From contig JAKLFE010000030.1 of the NCBI GenBank assembly GCA_022711355.1, positions 1 through 53,868 of the forward strand: 53,868 bases of DNA, in the 5' to 3' direction. The first letter of the stretch is position 1, and each line of letters opens with the position of its first letter. Under the pieces are notes generated by a model, which saw only the letters and a program-made list of their open reading frames with translations, did not search any database and had not been told where the DNA came from. The position numbers and the translations under genes are program-made. This document shows, piece by piece, positions 15,705 to 23,563 of the stretch. The DNA is from Spirochaetota bacterium. Lineage in GTDB: Bacteria; Spirochaetota; Spirochaetia; Treponematales; Rectinemataceae.

Positions 15705-16654
15705 TTGAAGCTGATCCGGGGATCGAGCCAGCCGTAGATGATGTCCGCCAGGAGGTTGAACGCGACCACCATGGTCGAGCCCATCATCAGTATCCCCATG
15801 AGGAGGGGATAATCCCTCGCGCTCATGGCCTGGATGAACATCCGCCCGATGCCGGGCCAACCGAAGATCGTCTCGGTGATCACGGCCCCGGAGAAGATCC
15901 TCGCGATGTCCTGGGTGATCACCGACACCACGGGAATGCCGGCGTTCTTGAGCGCGTGCGCGACGATCACGGTCTTCTTGAGCAGGCCCTTGCTGTGGGC
16001 CGTCCGGATGTAGTCCTGCTTGAGCACGACGAGCATCGAGCTCCGCATGTACCTCGACCAGCCGGCGACGTAGGTCAGCGACAGGACCGTCGCCGGCATG
16101 GCGATGTGCTTGAGCTTGTCGAGCAGGGTATCCACGCCGATGGTCGCCGTCCCCGCGACGGGGAGCCATTGGAGCCTGACGCTGAACAGGTACTGCAGCA
16201 TCAGCCCGAACCAGAAGACCGGCATGGCGATGGCCACGAAGGCCAGGCCGGTGGAGACGTAGTCGAAGACCGAGTACTGCCTCAGCGCGGAGAAGACGCC
16301 GAGGGGTATCGCGAGGCAGAACGCGAGGGCGAAGGATATCCCCATGAGGCGGACGGTGTCGGGCAGCCGCTCGGCGATCATGTCGAGCACGGGCCGCTGC
16401 GTCTGGAAGCTGACGCCCATGTCGCCGCCCAGCATGGCGCCCGCCCAGCGGAGGTACTGCAGGTACAGGGGCTTGTCGACGCCGAGCTTGGCCCGGTAGG
16501 CGTCGATGGCGGCGGGGTCGACGAACATGCCCCGGTCCAGGAGGGTCCCCTCGGGGCCGCCCGGGGCCGCCTGGATGATCCCGAAGATGACGATCGAGAT
16601 GCCGATCAAGAGGGGGATCATCTGTGCGATCCGCTTGACTATGTAGCGAGCCAT
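15701..16654 (-). CDS. oppB: Peptide ABC transporter permease, OppB/DppB type
   Basis: 317 residues with the standard N-terminal helix (YIVKRIAQMIPLLIGISIVIF), the large periplasmic loop, and the loop beginning AHSKGLLKKTVIVAHALKNA, which is the EAA motif. It ends in GWLDPRISF, as OppB proteins do. It has a good ribosome site (GGAAGGGATGAAGG). Eighty-two bases with a strong hairpin separate it from oppA. Confidence 0.95.
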   Translation of the reverse strand: MARYIVKRIAQMIPLLIGISIVIFGIIQAAPGGPEGTLLDRGMFVDPAAIDAYRAKLGVDKPLYLQYLRWAGAMLGGDMGVSFQTQRPVLDMIAERLPDTVRLMGISFALAFCLAIPLGVFSALRQYSVFDYVSTGLAFVAIAMPVFWFGLMLQYLFSVRLQWLPVAGTATIGVDTLLDKLKHIAMPATVLSLTYVAGWSRYMRSSMLVVLKQDYIRTAHSKGLLKKTVIVAHALKNAGIPVVSVITQDIARIFSGAVITETIFGWPGIGRMFIQAMSARDYPLLMGILMMGSTMVVAFNLLADIIYGWLDPRISFK

Positions 16655-16678
16655 CCTTCATCCCTTCCGAATCGACGA

Positions 16679-16720
16679 GGCCGCCCGGCCCCGGGCCGGC
16701 CCGCGCTTAGGCGGGCGGCC
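16679..16720 (-). promoter_or_regulatory. Intercistronic stem-loop between oppA and oppB
   Basis: GGCCGCCCG at 16679-16687 pairs perfectly with CGGGCGGCC at 16712-16720, giving a 9-bp GC stem; the loop is also GC-rich. There is no T-tract, so it is more likely to protect the 3' end of oppA mRNA and raise binding-protein yield over the membrane subunits than to stop transcription fully. That role is inferred from other importer operons. Confidence 0.5.
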
Positions 16721-16736
16721 GCGGGGAGGGCGCCCG

Positions 16737-18338
16737 TCAGCGGAGATCCCACTCCCAGGTGTTCCACCAGTTCCCGAAGTTCGTCCCCGAGCCGCGGAAG
16801 TTGGCGAGCCGGTCGGAGACCACCCAGGGGCTGTCCCGGTAGTAGAGGAAGACGTTGTAGGCCTCGTCGAGGAGGATCTGCTGGGCCTTGTCCAGGAGGG
16901 GCTTGCGGGACTTGAAGCCGAGGTCCTTGTCGGACTGGAGCATGATCCTGTCGAGCTCGGGATTGCTGAAGCCGCAGAAGTTGTTGCTGCCGTTCGCGCC
17001 GTCCCTGGTGTGGTAGAAGTTGGTGAGGCTGAAGTCGCTGCTCATGAACCAGCCGTTGACCACGACCTCGTAGTTGAAGCTCCTCCACTTCTGCGACCAG
17101 GCCGCGGCGTCGATCTCGGACATCGTGGACTCGATGCCCACCTCGCGGAGCTGGGCCTGCACGACCTGGGCGATCGCGATCCGGTCCGCGCGCCCCGCGC
17201 GGTTGAGCCACTTGAAGGAGAAGCGCACCCCGTCCTTCTCGAGGACGCCGTCCTTGCCGGGCTTCCAGCCGGCCTCGGCCAGGAGCTTCTTGGCCTTGGC
17301 GGGGTCGTACTCGGGGGCCTTGAGGCCCGCGTTGTGGTAGGCGCTGCTGGGGGGGATCGGGCTGTCCGCGATCTTCACGGTGCCCTCGAGGAGCTGGTCC
17401 ACGATGGCCTTGCGGTCGATGGCGTAGTAGAAGGCCTTCCTCACCCGCGCGTCCCCGAAGAGCTCGGGGCGGCCGCCGGGCGCGGCGACGTTGAAGGCGA
17501 GGCAGTAGAACACGTTGGACGGGACCATCTTGACGCCGAGGCCCTTGGTCTTGACGTTCTTGACCTGGGTGGCCTCGATCTGGCCGATGTGGAAGCGGCC
17601 GGACTGCAGCGCGTTGAAGCGGGCGTTCTGGTCGGGGATGAACTGGAAGACCATCTCGTCGATCTTGGGATACTGCGGGCCGCGCCAGTAGTTGGGATTG
17701 CGCACGAGCCTGATGTACTCGCCCGTCTTCCACTCCTTGAACATGAAGGGTCCCGTGCCGATGAACTGGGGGCCCCGGTTGTAGGGCTCGTACTTCGCGA
17801 TCTCCGCCCAGCTCAGCTTGCCCAGGACGTGCTTGGGGAGGATGGCCTCGAAAAGGCCGTCGTAGAAGGTGTACAGGCCGTCCCACTTCATCACGATCGT
17901 GTACTTGTCCACGACCTTGGCGCCGACGATGTGGTTATACTCGCTCTGGTTGTAGACGTCGGGCGTGTTGTGGATGAAATCCAGGGTGAAGGCGACGTCC
18001 TCCGCGGTGAACTCGACCCCGTCGCTCCAGCGCACGCCTTGCTGGAGGTTCCAGGTCATGTCGTAGCTGCCGTCGGCGTTCTTCTTGATGCCCCCGTTCT
18101 CCAGCGTCGGGATGGCCTTGGCGAGGACCGGGATGAACTCGTTCTTGTCGTTCGTGATGACCAGCCCCTCCACCACGTTCTGCTGGATGTCGCAGGTCAT
18201 CTGGCTCGTGAACTGGTTGAGCACATCGTTCTCCCGGTCGAAGGCGACATAGAGAATCTTCTTCGCCTGGGCCTGGACTGCGCCGACGGCGCAGAGCGCC
18301 ATCAGCAGTACTACGAGAGCCACTGTTTTCTTTCGCAC
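16737..18338 (-). CDS. oppA: Oligopeptide-type ABC transporter substrate-binding protein (family 5)
   Basis: 533 residues from a GTG at 18338, chosen because GGAGG lies seven bases upstream and the reading then starts MRKKTVALVVLLMALCAVGA, a normal signal peptide. A GTG at 18368 would add ten residues. There is no lipobox cysteine, so it is probably a soluble periplasmic protein cut near VQA-QA. Family 5 landmarks: VEGLVITNDKNEFIPVLAKA, WSDGVEFTAEDVAFTLDFIHN, GTGPFMFKEWKTGEYIRLVR, NPNYWRG and DARVRKAFYYAIDRKAIV. It is the first gene of the 15-kb operon and gives the importer its specificity. Members bind peptides but also oligosaccharides and opines. Confidence 0.95.
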   Translation of the reverse strand: MRKKTVALVVLLMALCAVGAVQAQAKKILYVAFDRENDVLNQFTSQMTCDIQQNVVEGLVITNDKNEFIPVLAKAIPTLENGGIKKNADGSYDMTWNLQQGVRWSDGVEFTAEDVAFTLDFIHNTPDVYNQSEYNHIVGAKVVDKYTIVMKWDGLYTFYDGLFEAILPKHVLGKLSWAEIAKYEPYNRGPQFIGTGPFMFKEWKTGEYIRLVRNPNYWRGPQYPKIDEMVFQFIPDQNARFNALQSGRFHIGQIEATQVKNVKTKGLGVKMVPSNVFYCLAFNVAAPGGRPELFGDARVRKAFYYAIDRKAIVDQLLEGTVKIADSPIPPSSAYHNAGLKAPEYDPAKAKKLLAEAGWKPGKDGVLEKDGVRFSFKWLNRAGRADRIAIAQVVQAQLREVGIESTMSEIDAAAWSQKWRSFNYEVVVNGWFMSSDFSLTNFYHTRDGANGSNNFCGFSNPELDRIMLQSDKDLGFKSRKPLLDKAQQILLDEAYNVFLYYRDSPWVVSDRLANFRGSGTNFGNWWNTWEWDLR

Positions 18339-18426
18339 GGCTTGCCTCCATGTAAAAGTTTTTCTCACCTGGAGTTACCTCGCGGAACCCAGAGGAGCGC
18401 ACGGGCCGAACTGTTCAATGCAATAT

Positions 18427-18454
18427 CCTATATCCTATAGGATACACGCACCAA
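18427..18454 (-). promoter_or_regulatory. Main operon promoter with embedded palindromic operator
   Basis: On the minus strand TTGGTG (18449-18454) and TATAGG (18427-18432) are 16 bases apart. Between them lies TATCCTATAGGATA at 18431-18444, a perfect 14-bp palindrome. A protein bound there would block RNA polymerase. The likely ligand is the GntR/FCD regulator encoded at 3869-4543, since members bind short palindromes, but this is inference. The operon start codon is about 90 bases downstream. Confidence 0.55.
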
Positions 18455-18529
18455 GACAGGAGTACCATGGAATTGGGGAGACCGCAAGCGGAAAAAACGA
18501 GAATCTGTTCTTATTTGTAGAAAACTTGG

Positions 18530-18585
18530 CGCGCCCCGGGCGCGAGGCTTCCGCCTAGCCCTGTGCGGGGCCCGGTGAAGCCTCG
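18530..18585 (-). terminator. Stem-loops downstream of the pectate-lyase-like gene
   Basis: Two inverted repeats follow the 18592 stop on the minus strand: CGAGGCTTC/GAAGCCTCG (18543-18551 with 18577-18585) and CGCGCCC/GGGCGCG (18530-18536 with 18538-18544), the second followed by AAGTTTTC. They probably end transcription before the opp operon promoter. The rest of 18455-18529 is relatively AT-rich and shows no gene. Confidence 0.4.
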
Positions 18586-18638
18586 GCCGCCCTACCTGAG
18601 CCGCGCGCCGACGCCCGCGGGGGCCCCGGGCCCGGGCT
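18584..18638. repeat. 55-bp GC-rich dispersed repeat, copy 2
   Basis: Near-identical to 3030-3084 with about three mismatches in the same orientation. Here most of it is the last coding bases and stop of the pectate-lyase-like gene, on the opposite strand from uvrC's reading of copy 1. The coding use therefore looks secondary, and the C-terminal residues of this protein may derive from the element. Confidence 0.7.
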
Positions 18639-21534
18639 CGAGGAGGCCGCCCATGTCGATGGAGAGGTCGGCCCCGAGGCGGGGCGCGAGGCGCAGGTCC
18701 GTCGAGGCGAAGATCTCGGGGCCGAGGGCCTGGCCGAGCGAGTTCACCGAGCGGGCCCCGTTCCAGAAGTAGTTGTCCGGCGAGGCGAGGGAGGGCATCT
18801 CGCGGAGGTCGTCGGCGGCGCCGCCCCGCATCGAGAGGTTGCCGCGGGCGACGAAGGCCCGCGAGCCAGAGCCCTTGCCGTAGAAGGCGAAGTTCGCGCC
18901 CGCGTTGCCGTAGGAGGTGCAGCCCTCGACCACGATGGCCGGGTCGGAGTTGCTCGTGATGCCCGCGGCCCCGTTGTCGAAGGCGATACTGTTTCGGATA
19001 ACGTGCGGTACCGCGATGCCGTCGCCGCCGAGCTTGAAGCCGTTGCCGTCGCCCTTGACCGCCTGCCCGGGCAGGGAGCCGTTGGCGTAGGCCACGCAGC
19101 CCTCGATGAGGACGGCGCCGATGGGGCCCGACTCGATCTTCGAGAAGAGGTCCCAGCCGTCGTCGATGTTGCCGTAGGCGACGCAGCCGCGGAAGACGTT
19201 GCCCGAGCCCGAGGTCAGCTTGGCGGCGAAGCCGTCCGCGTTGTTGGCCGCGGGGTCCTTGTTGCCGTAGGAGCGGCAGCCGACGACGAGGTTGTCCCGC
19301 GGCCAGCGGGAGGGGGGCTCGGCGCTCGAGCCTGAGATCTGCAGGCCGGTGTCCCCGCAGCCGTAGGTCGCGACCCCCGAGACGAGGTTGCCGTTCCCCG
19401 CGATCTGGAGCCCCTTCACGTTGTCGGGCGTGTTGCGGATATCGAGCTCCGCGATCGTCCAGAAGTCGCCCCAGAGCTGCATGCCTCCCCGCGCCTGGGC
19501 GAAGTCGAGGATCGCGCGCTCGCCGGGGGCCGAGCGGAGGGTCTTCCTCGCCTCGGGCCTCCCGTCGCTGCCGCGGGGGATGACGATCGCCCCGTCGGGA
19601 CGGTAGATCCCGCCGGCCAGGACGATGGGCTGGCCCGGCTTCGAGAAGAGAAGGGCGGTCACGAGGTCGAGGGGCGACTCGCGGCTGCCCGTTCCGGAGA
19701 ATTTGCCGTTGGTCGCGACCCAGAGCTCGGGCCGCTCGTAGGAGCGGATCGCCACGGTATGGTCGATGGACAGGGGCGCGGCCGAGGGCAGGAGCTTCCG
19801 CTGCCGGTAGTCGTACTGGGCCAGGGACTGGCGCGGCCCCGGGCGGTAGGCCGGGTCGGGGCTGAAGCGCAGCTTGAGCTCGTTGATTCCCTTCTCGAGC
19901 TCGAAGACCCGCCGCAGGTCCTCGCCGGCGCGCAGCTCGGCGCCCCGGAGGAGGTAGGCCCCCCCGCGCGTCACGTCGAGCCGGCCGTCGGCGTTGGCGC
20001 GGAAGGCGAAGGGGTAGGAGGTCGCGTGGAAGGTCGGGGGCGAGTCGACCCGCGCCTCGAGGGGAACCAGCTCGGGGGGCTCCTCGAGGGCGGGCGGATC
20101 CGTCGCGGGGTCGCTCGTCGTCATGACGACCTCGCCGACCCTGACCCGGCAGCCCCGGGCCGCGGCGAAGCCGACGTAGACGCGGCCCGGGTCGAGCTGG
20201 CGCAGCTTCTCGGGACCGTACATCGTGAGCTCCTCGGCCCCGCCCTCGGGCAGGTTGCCGGCCTTCCAGGCCGCGTGGTAGCCCGTGTTGCTCTTCCGGA
20301 GGCTCAGGGTGTAGGAGGCGCCCGCCCGGACGAGGTCGGCGGGCTCGTAGCTGAAGGCCTGCCCGAGGCTCCTCCCCCGCGCCGCGATGCCCGAGTCCCC
20401 GAGCCCGAGGACCTCGGGCGTGAGGCCCCAGACGAAGCGGGCGCCGAGGGTATCCTTGCTGGTCCGCTTGACCCCGTCCACCGCGGCCTCGAACTTGGTC
20501 GCGATCACGCCCGCCGAGTTCGTGTAGTGGTTCCGCGCGCTCACGCCCTGCGCCCCGAGGCTGTCCATGGCCAGGATGCCGAAGCCCTCCTGGCCGTCGG
20601 CCGTGGGGTTGATGTACTCGACCGTGAAGGTCGCCCTGAGCTCGAAGTTCTCCCGCTCCGGATCGACGACGGTGTAGTAGTAGGAGATCCCGTCGTGGAA
20701 GGCGGTGAACTTGCCCCCCTTCTGGTCCGCCTGCCCGTCGGGGAGGACCGAGCAGGAGTCGAGGACGAGGCTCAGGGAGTCGGCGTCGAGGATCCGGCAG
20801 CTGTTGAGCTCGGCCTTCGTGGACTGGCCGAACCAGGCGAAGCGCCACTCCCGCTCGACCTCGTCCCGGACCGTCTTGGCCAGGGGCGGGGAGTCCCGGC
20901 GCTCGGCTCCCCGGAGGGCGCTTACGCGTATCGCGTACTGCGCGCCGCGGGCGAGCTCCCCGACCTCGGCCTCGGTCCCCGCCGTCCGCCGGAGGATGGG
21001 CGGCCCGCGGCCGGCCGGGGGCTCGAGACGCAGCTCGTAGGCCTCGGCCTCGGGCACCTTCCCCCAGGTCACCAGGAGCCTGCCCGAGCCCCGGTTGCGG
21101 GCGGCGGGCTCCGGGGCGGCCAGGGGGAGGAGGAAGGGGAGGGAGCGGGGCTCGGCGAGCTTCGGCGCGGGCTCGCCGTTCCGCGTGGCCTCGATCCGGA
21201 AGCGGTACTCCCCGCTCGCCCGCGGCGCGAACTCGACCTGCCTCGTCGCGCTCTTGGCCTTGCCGAGGACCCGCGACTCGAGGAGGCGCCCCCCCGCGTC
21301 GAGCATCTCGACCGAGGCCCGGTCGGCGCCCTCGCTCCCCGTGACGAGGGAGAGCTCGAGGAGGACGCGGCCGGGATCTGCGGGGGAGGGCCCGAGGGAG
21401 AGGATCGCCGGGGGCGGGACCTCGGCCCAGGGGCGGCGGGCGGGGCCCGGGGCCTGGGCCGCGGCCCCCGCGGCGAGGAGGGAGAGGAGGAGGGCCGCGA
21501 GGGGCGGCCGCCGCCGCGAAGCGGTGCTGCTCAT
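18592..21534 (-). CDS. Secreted multidomain pectate-lyase-like protein (PL9 type)
   Basis: 980 residues. A signal peptide (LAALLLSLLAAGAAAQA) is followed by beta-sandwich segments, including a fibronectin-III-like stretch near 145-225 (LLVTWGKVPEAEAYELRLEP), a region of about 230-480 that I do not recognise, and a right-handed parallel beta-helix from about 630. The helix has the calcium and catalytic pattern of polysaccharide lyase family 9: D767 in NADGFAAK, D791, D792 and D795 in DDGWD, and K834 in GNGFKLGG. Their spacing closely follows the Asp209/233/234/237 and Lys273 set of Pel9A. It would cleave polygalacturonate or a related uronan outside the cell. It is in an operon with the small secreted protein upstream. 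Confidence 0.85.
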   Translation of the reverse strand: MSSTASRRRPPLAALLLSLLAAGAAAQAPGPARRPWAEVPPPAILSLGPSPADPGRVLLELSLVTGSEGADRASVEMLDAGGRLLESRVLGKAKSATRQVEFAPRASGEYRFRIEATRNGEPAPKLAEPRSLPFLLPLAAPEPAARNRGSGRLLVTWGKVPEAEAYELRLEPPAGRGPPILRRTAGTEAEVGELARGAQYAIRVSALRGAERRDSPPLAKTVRDEVEREWRFAWFGQSTKAELNSCRILDADSLSLVLDSCSVLPDGQADQKGGKFTAFHDGISYYYTVVDPERENFELRATFTVEYINPTADGQEGFGILAMDSLGAQGVSARNHYTNSAGVIATKFEAAVDGVKRTSKDTLGARFVWGLTPEVLGLGDSGIAARGRSLGQAFSYEPADLVRAGASYTLSLRKSNTGYHAAWKAGNLPEGGAEELTMYGPEKLRQLDPGRVYVGFAAARGCRVRVGEVVMTTSDPATDPPALEEPPELVPLEARVDSPPTFHATSYPFAFRANADGRLDVTRGGAYLLRGAELRAGEDLRRVFELEKGINELKLRFSPDPAYRPGPRQSLAQYDYRQRKLLPSAAPLSIDHTVAIRSYERPELWVATNGKFSGTGSRESPLDLVTALLFSKPGQPIVLAGGIYRPDGAIVIPRGSDGRPEARKTLRSAPGERAILDFAQARGGMQLWGDFWTIAELDIRNTPDNVKGLQIAGNGNLVSGVATYGCGDTGLQISGSSAEPPSRWPRDNLVVGCRSYGNKDPAANNADGFAAKLTSGSGNVFRGCVAYGNIDDGWDLFSKIESGPIGAVLIEGCVAYANGSLPGQAVKGDGNGFKLGGDGIAVPHVIRNSIAFDNGAAGITSNSDPAIVVEGCTSYGNAGANFAFYGKGSGSRAFVARGNLSMRGGAADDLREMPSLASPDNYFWNGARSVNSLGQALGPEIFASTDLRLAPRLGADLSIDMGGLLEPGPGAPAGVGARLR

Positions 21535-21546
21535 GGGGAGGACTGG

Positions 21547-22062
21547 CTACTCCAGGACCACCATATAGATGTTGATGCCGCTGGCCGCGGAGAAGACGAG
21601 GTACTCCCCGGCCCCCGGGAGTGCGAAGCCGGCCATGCCGGCCGCGGCCCCGTCGTCGGGCGGGGCGGCCAGCTCGGCGAGGACCGTCCCCGCGGCGTCG
21701 ACGAGCTTGAGGATCCGGGCGTCGGTCTTGCTCGAGCTGCACAGGTAGACCTTGAGGCTCGCCTTCCCCTCGGCCTTGAAGCGGATGGAGCGATACTCGG
21801 GGGCCCCGCCGCCGTTGAGCTTGATCCGGGCGTTGAAGACCTCCCCGTCGAGGGCGGTCCGCGCGACCTCGATCGGCTCGATGGTGACGCCCTTCTCGGC
21901 GCTGGCGTTGATCGTGAACGCCTCGACGGCGAGGGGGGCGCTGAGCTGGGCGGGCTTCAGGTCGTTCGCCGAGAGCCAGCTCTCGGCCGAGACGGCGAGG
22001 GGAAGGGCGGCCAGGGCCGCCAAGACCAGGAATCGGGCGCGGCGAGGGGGACAGAGCTGCAT
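21547..22062 (-). CDS. Small secreted beta-sandwich protein, probable glycan-binding partner
   Basis: 171 residues with a signal peptide (RFLVLAALAALPLAVSAES). The mature part is one small beta-rich domain: LAVEAFTINASAEKGVTIEP, then AEGKASLKVYLCSSSK, and it ends YLVFSAASGINIYMVVLE. The ending resembles non-catalytic domains attached to pectate lyases, so it may bind pectin or assist the lyase encoded 12 bases downstream. No catalytic residues are visible. It is the first gene of a two-gene unit with a good promoter and GGAGG ribosome site. Confidence 0.6.
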   Translation of the reverse strand: MQLCPPRRARFLVLAALAALPLAVSAESWLSANDLKPAQLSAPLAVEAFTINASAEKGVTIEPIEVARTALDGEVFNARIKLNGGGAPEYRSIRFKAEGKASLKVYLCSSSKTDARILKLVDAAGTVLAELAAPPDDGAAAGMAGFALPGAGEYLVFSAASGINIYMVVLE

Positions 22063-22080
22063 CGTGGAGCCTCCGCGCCT

Positions 22081-22109
22081 AGTATAGGGCCGAAATCCGC
22101 AGCGGACAA
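22081..22109 (-). promoter_or_regulatory. Sigma-70 promoter for the secreted lyase operon
   Basis: TTGTCC (22104-22109) and TATACT (22081-22086) on the minus strand with 17-base spacing, a near-consensus match, about 20 bases upstream of the start codon of the small secreted protein. GGAGG lies between. Confidence 0.7.
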
Positions 22110-22164
22110 TAAAAAATGGAACATCGGTCCGATTTCATCCGAGGCAAGCCCGATCCGCCCTCCC

Positions 22165-22193
22165 TTGCGGCGCCCGGCCCGGCGCGGTAGCTT
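22165..22193 (+). promoter_or_regulatory. Possible promoter for the TPR lipoprotein operon
   Basis: TTGCGG (22165-22170) and TAGCTT (22188-22193), spacing 17, lie about 35 bases upstream of the ATG at 22228. The match to consensus is moderate. Confidence 0.4.
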
Positions 22194-22227
22194 ATGCGGA
22201 GAAACGAAGACAGACGCGAGGCCTACC

Positions 22228-23553
22228 ATGAACCGATACTCCACCCCCTCCTCCCGGCGCCCGGCGCCCTCGATCCTGGCCGCCGCCCTGGCTGCCCTCC
22301 TCGCCTCCTCCTGCGCGAGCCTCTCCAAGGACTTCTTCCTCAATAAGCAGGTCGACGCCTCCTTCAAGGCCGAGGCGGTGGCCGCCCAGGGGGTCCTCGC
22401 CTACGAGGCCGAGCTCGAGGAGGCCGGCGACTACACCAAGGTCGCCGAGGTGCGGCGCTACTTCGAGGTCGCCCTCGAGTACGACCCCGACAACGCGAAG
22501 GCGGGGGAGTACCTCGACAAGGTCGACGGCTACGCCAAGCGCTTCGTCGGGGCCAAGCTCGCCCAGGCCGAGCGGCTCCTGGCCAAGAGCCCCCGCGAGG
22601 AGGCCGAGGACTACGCCCTCATCGTCGCCCTCCAGTCCGCCCGGGCGGCGGATTCCTCGAACGAGCGGGTCAACAAGCTGCTCAAGGAGCAGAAGGGCGT
22701 CAAGGACAAGCTCTCCGCCCAGTACCTCGAGCGGAGCCTCGCCGCGGCCGCCCGGGCGAACCCGCCCGAGCCGGCCAAGGGCGCCCCGCCGGCCAAGGCC
22801 CCCAGCCCGGCCGAGCGCGAGTCGGCCCTGAGCGAGTCCTACCTCCAGGCGAAGAAGGCCCTCGCCGTCGATCCCGGCAACTCCAAGGCCTCGAGGGCCC
22901 GGGACGAGGCCCTCGGCGAGCTCGAGGAGGGCTTCGCCAGCCGCGCCGCCCCGGTCAAGCAGCAGATCGCCGCGGCCAAGTACGACGCGGCCAAGGCCTC
23001 CTACGCCAAGCTCGCCGCCTTCGACTCCGGGCTCGGGGGGGCCTTCGCCGAGCCCCGCCGCGAGCTCGGCTACCAGCTCTACCTCTCCTGGGCGAAGAGC
23101 CTCGAATCGAGGAAGGACCTCGCCTCCGCCCGCGAGAAGGCCGACGCCGCCCTCGCCCTCAAGCGGGGCGAGGAGGCCCTGGCCCTGCGCAAGCGGGTCG
23201 CGGCCGCCATGTCCTCGATCGAGAGCGACGCGGCCTTCGAGGCGGCCCTCGCCGAGCTCGACCGGCTCATCGCCAAGGGCGACCTCGGCGGGGCCCAGCG
23301 GCGCGTCGCCTCCCTCGACCGGGCGGCCAAGGACGCGGCCCGCAAGGCCAAGCTCGCCGAGCGCCACGCCAAGCTGCGCGCGGGCATCAAGGCCTACTAC
23401 GACCGGGGGGTCGAAGCCTACCGCGCCGAGAGCTTCAAGCTCGCGATCGAGCAGCTCAACGTGGTCGTGGCCATCGACTCCTCCTACGAGCAGGCCGCGG
23501 AGTATCTCGAGAAGGCCCGCGAGAAGCAGAAGCTCGTGGAGCAGTTCAAGTGA
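22228..23553 (+). CDS. TPR-repeat lipoprotein
   Basis: 441 residues. The N-terminus has a hydrophobic stretch ending in a lipobox (LASSC, Cys near 29), so it should be lipid-anchored. The rest is almost all amphipathic helix with tetratricopeptide character: YFEVALEYDPDNAKAGEYLDKV, YLQAKKALAVDPGNSKASRARDEAL, ASAREKADAALALKRGEEAL, and a last repeat LAIEQLNVVVAIDSSYEQAAEYLEKA. Such proteins act as scaffolds in the cell envelope. It precedes the cyclase gene by 10 bases, so it may present or hold the sensory part of that enzyme. I do not recognise a more specific family. The helical, alanine/lysine-rich middle could also be a coiled coil. Confidence 0.85.
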   Translation: MNRYSTPSSRRPAPSILAAALAALLASSCASLSKDFFLNKQVDASFKAEAVAAQGVLAYEAELEEAGDYTKVAEVRRYFEVALEYDPDNAKAGEYLDKVDGYAKRFVGAKLAQAERLLAKSPREEAEDYALIVALQSARAADSSNERVNKLLKEQKGVKDKLSAQYLERSLAAAARANPPEPAKGAPPAKAPSPAERESALSESYLQAKKALAVDPGNSKASRARDEALGELEEGFASRAAPVKQQIAAAKYDAAKASYAKLAAFDSGLGGAFAEPRRELGYQLYLSWAKSLESRKDLASAREKADAALALKRGEEALALRKRVAAAMSSIESDAAFEAALAELDRLIAKGDLGGAQRRVASLDRAAKDAARKAKLAERHAKLRAGIKAYYDRGVEAYRAESFKLAIEQLNVVVAIDSSYEQAAEYLEKAREKQKLVEQFK

Positions 23554-23563
23554 GGGAGGCCCC

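Noticed and set aside
16681..16720. Full Rho-independent terminator between oppA and oppB
   Set aside because: The stem is strong but no T-tract follows, and oppB needs the same message; it was kept only as a regulatory hairpin.
19759..22227. Very long plus-strand open frame in front of the TPR lipoprotein
   Set aside because: It is antisense to the pectate-lyase-like gene and has the low-complexity composition of a shadow frame in GC-rich DNA; the lipoprotein signal at 22228 marks the true start.
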